A stretch of 8,432 nucleotides of DNA from Chthoniobacterales bacterium (lineage in GTDB: Bacteria; Verrucomicrobiota; Verrucomicrobiia; Chthoniobacterales; UBA10450). The position numbers and the translations under genes were made by a program. The stretch spans positions 1 to 8,432 of the forward strand of contig JACCXL010000024.1 of NCBI GenBank assembly GCA_013697015.1. The letters are read 5' to 3'. Each line of letters opens with the position of its first letter. The stretch's first letter is position 1. Shown here one piece after another: positions 7,822 to 8,432 of this stretch. The notes beneath the pieces were generated by a model. It was not told where the DNA came from, made no database searches, and saw only the letters and a program-made list of their open reading frames with translations.

Positions 7822-8432
7822 AAAAAATCCTGATCAGCCTCTTGCAGCTCGTCGTTACGGGCGGGCTGCTCTATTGGGTATTTCACGATCCGGTCACGCG
7901 CGCCGCGATGGTGTTCGCGCTCCGCGCCGCCGATTTCCATTGGGTGCTCGGCGGGATCCTCGCCTACGTCATCGTCGAAATTGCCGCCGTCCTCCGTTGG
8001 AACATTCTTTTGAAGGTTCAGGGAATTAAGCTGAGCACGCCGCGCGTCGCGGGCCTTTTCCTGATCGGAATGTTCTATAACCAATTCCTTCCGGGGGGAA
8101 CGGGGGGTGACATCGTCAAAACTTTTCTGCTCTGGAAGGAGACTCCCGACAAGAAACCGGGCGCGCTCCTCGCGGTCCTTTTCGATCGGATGATCGGCTT
8201 GATCGCGCTCATCGTCATTACCGGCACTTTAATTTTCTTGCGTTACACCTGGCTGACCCGCGAGACCGGCACGCGGCTCGACAACAATCCGCTGCACGAT
8301 CCGCGCTTCTACGTTTGGATTGTTCTGGCCGTTTTCGCCAGCTCGGTTCTTTTCGTCGTGACGACCTTCGTGGTGAGCGGGTTCAACTTGCTTCATGCCC
8401 TGCCGAAGCGGTTTCCCGGACGTGAAAAGCTG
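7818..8432 (+). CDS. Partial flippase-like / LPG synthase TM-region membrane protein
   Basis: The first 205 codons of a membrane protein run off the right edge. It matches the lysylphosphatidylglycerol-synthase transmembrane-region family (UPF0104, YbhN/AglD-like), whose members are flippase-like proteins of the cytoplasmic membrane, often near glycosyltransferase or lipid-modification genes. Family signatures include RWNILLKVQGIKLS (60-73) and the hallmark GMFYNQFLPGGTGGDIVKTFLL (84-105), with N88, P92 and GGD at 96-98, then LFDRMIGLIAL (121-131). Helices run at about 3-20, 42-58, 76-90, 118-141 and 165-187. Lys101 sits where many members have Arg after the GGD. The aminoacyl-transferase domain of true MprF would lie beyond this part, so a full MprF cannot be excluded, but a stand-alone TM protein is likelier. 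The start overlaps the preceding stop (ATGA), and GGAG lies 11 nt upstream. Confidence 0.9.
   Translation, partial: MKKILISLLQLVVTGGLLYWVFHDPVTRAAMVFALRAADFHWVLGGILAYVIVEIAAVLRWNILLKVQGIKLSTPRVAGLFLIGMFYNQFLPGGTGGDIVKTFLLWKETPDKKPGALLAVLFDRMIGLIALIVITGTLIFLRYTWLTRETGTRLDNNPLHDPRFYVWIVLAVFASSVLFVVTTFVVSGFNLLHALPKRFPGREKL

Noticed and set aside
7668..8084. A minus-strand 138-residue frame across the TIM-barrel/flippase junction
   Set aside because: It is antisense to two recognised genes and has no family resemblance.

Overview
The window is GC-rich bacterial chromosomal DNA with dense, ordinary gene packing. Protein style (ClpB, an S1/P1 nuclease, an LPG-synthase-type membrane protein, a short conserved N-terminus reading LGYHY...LSWIDSLLNASMIL), weak or absent Shine-Dalgarno sequences and high-GC codons fit a soil Verrucomicrobiota member (Chthoniobacterales-like). 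This is inference from recalled similarity, not a database result, and I hold it at about 50%. No RNA gene, insertion sequence, CRISPR array, attachment site or origin was seen.

Layout. (1) At the left edge, the N-terminal 60 codons of a minus-strand membrane protein gene run off the window. (2) About 350 bp of divergent, mostly non-coding DNA follow. (3) A plus-strand gene encodes a secreted S1/P1-type zinc nuclease. (4) A strong 11-bp hairpin lies between this gene and a convergent minus-strand gene for a small exported six-cysteine protein with LTPEQ-type motifs. (5) A full-length minus-strand clpB encodes the protein disaggregase; a heat-shock-like promoter motif lies just upstream. (6) Divergent from clpB, a plus-strand run continues to the right edge: a small putative exported protein of unknown function with an ambiguous 5' end, a 12-TM MFS exporter of the EntS/MFS_3 type, a xylose-isomerase-like TIM-barrel protein, and the first 205 codons of a flippase-like (LPG synthase TM-region, YbhN/AglD-type) membrane protein. 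The last two overlap by ATGA and are probably translationally coupled.

Functionally, the left part combines envelope or secreted proteins with protein quality control. The right part looks like a small transport/envelope operon whose substrate cannot be read from sequence. I found no convincing novel system. The points most worth a second look are the two-frame 5' end near 5000-5180, the six-Cys small protein, the tyrosine at the N-terminal zinc-ligand position of the nuclease, and the coupled TIM-barrel/flippase pair.
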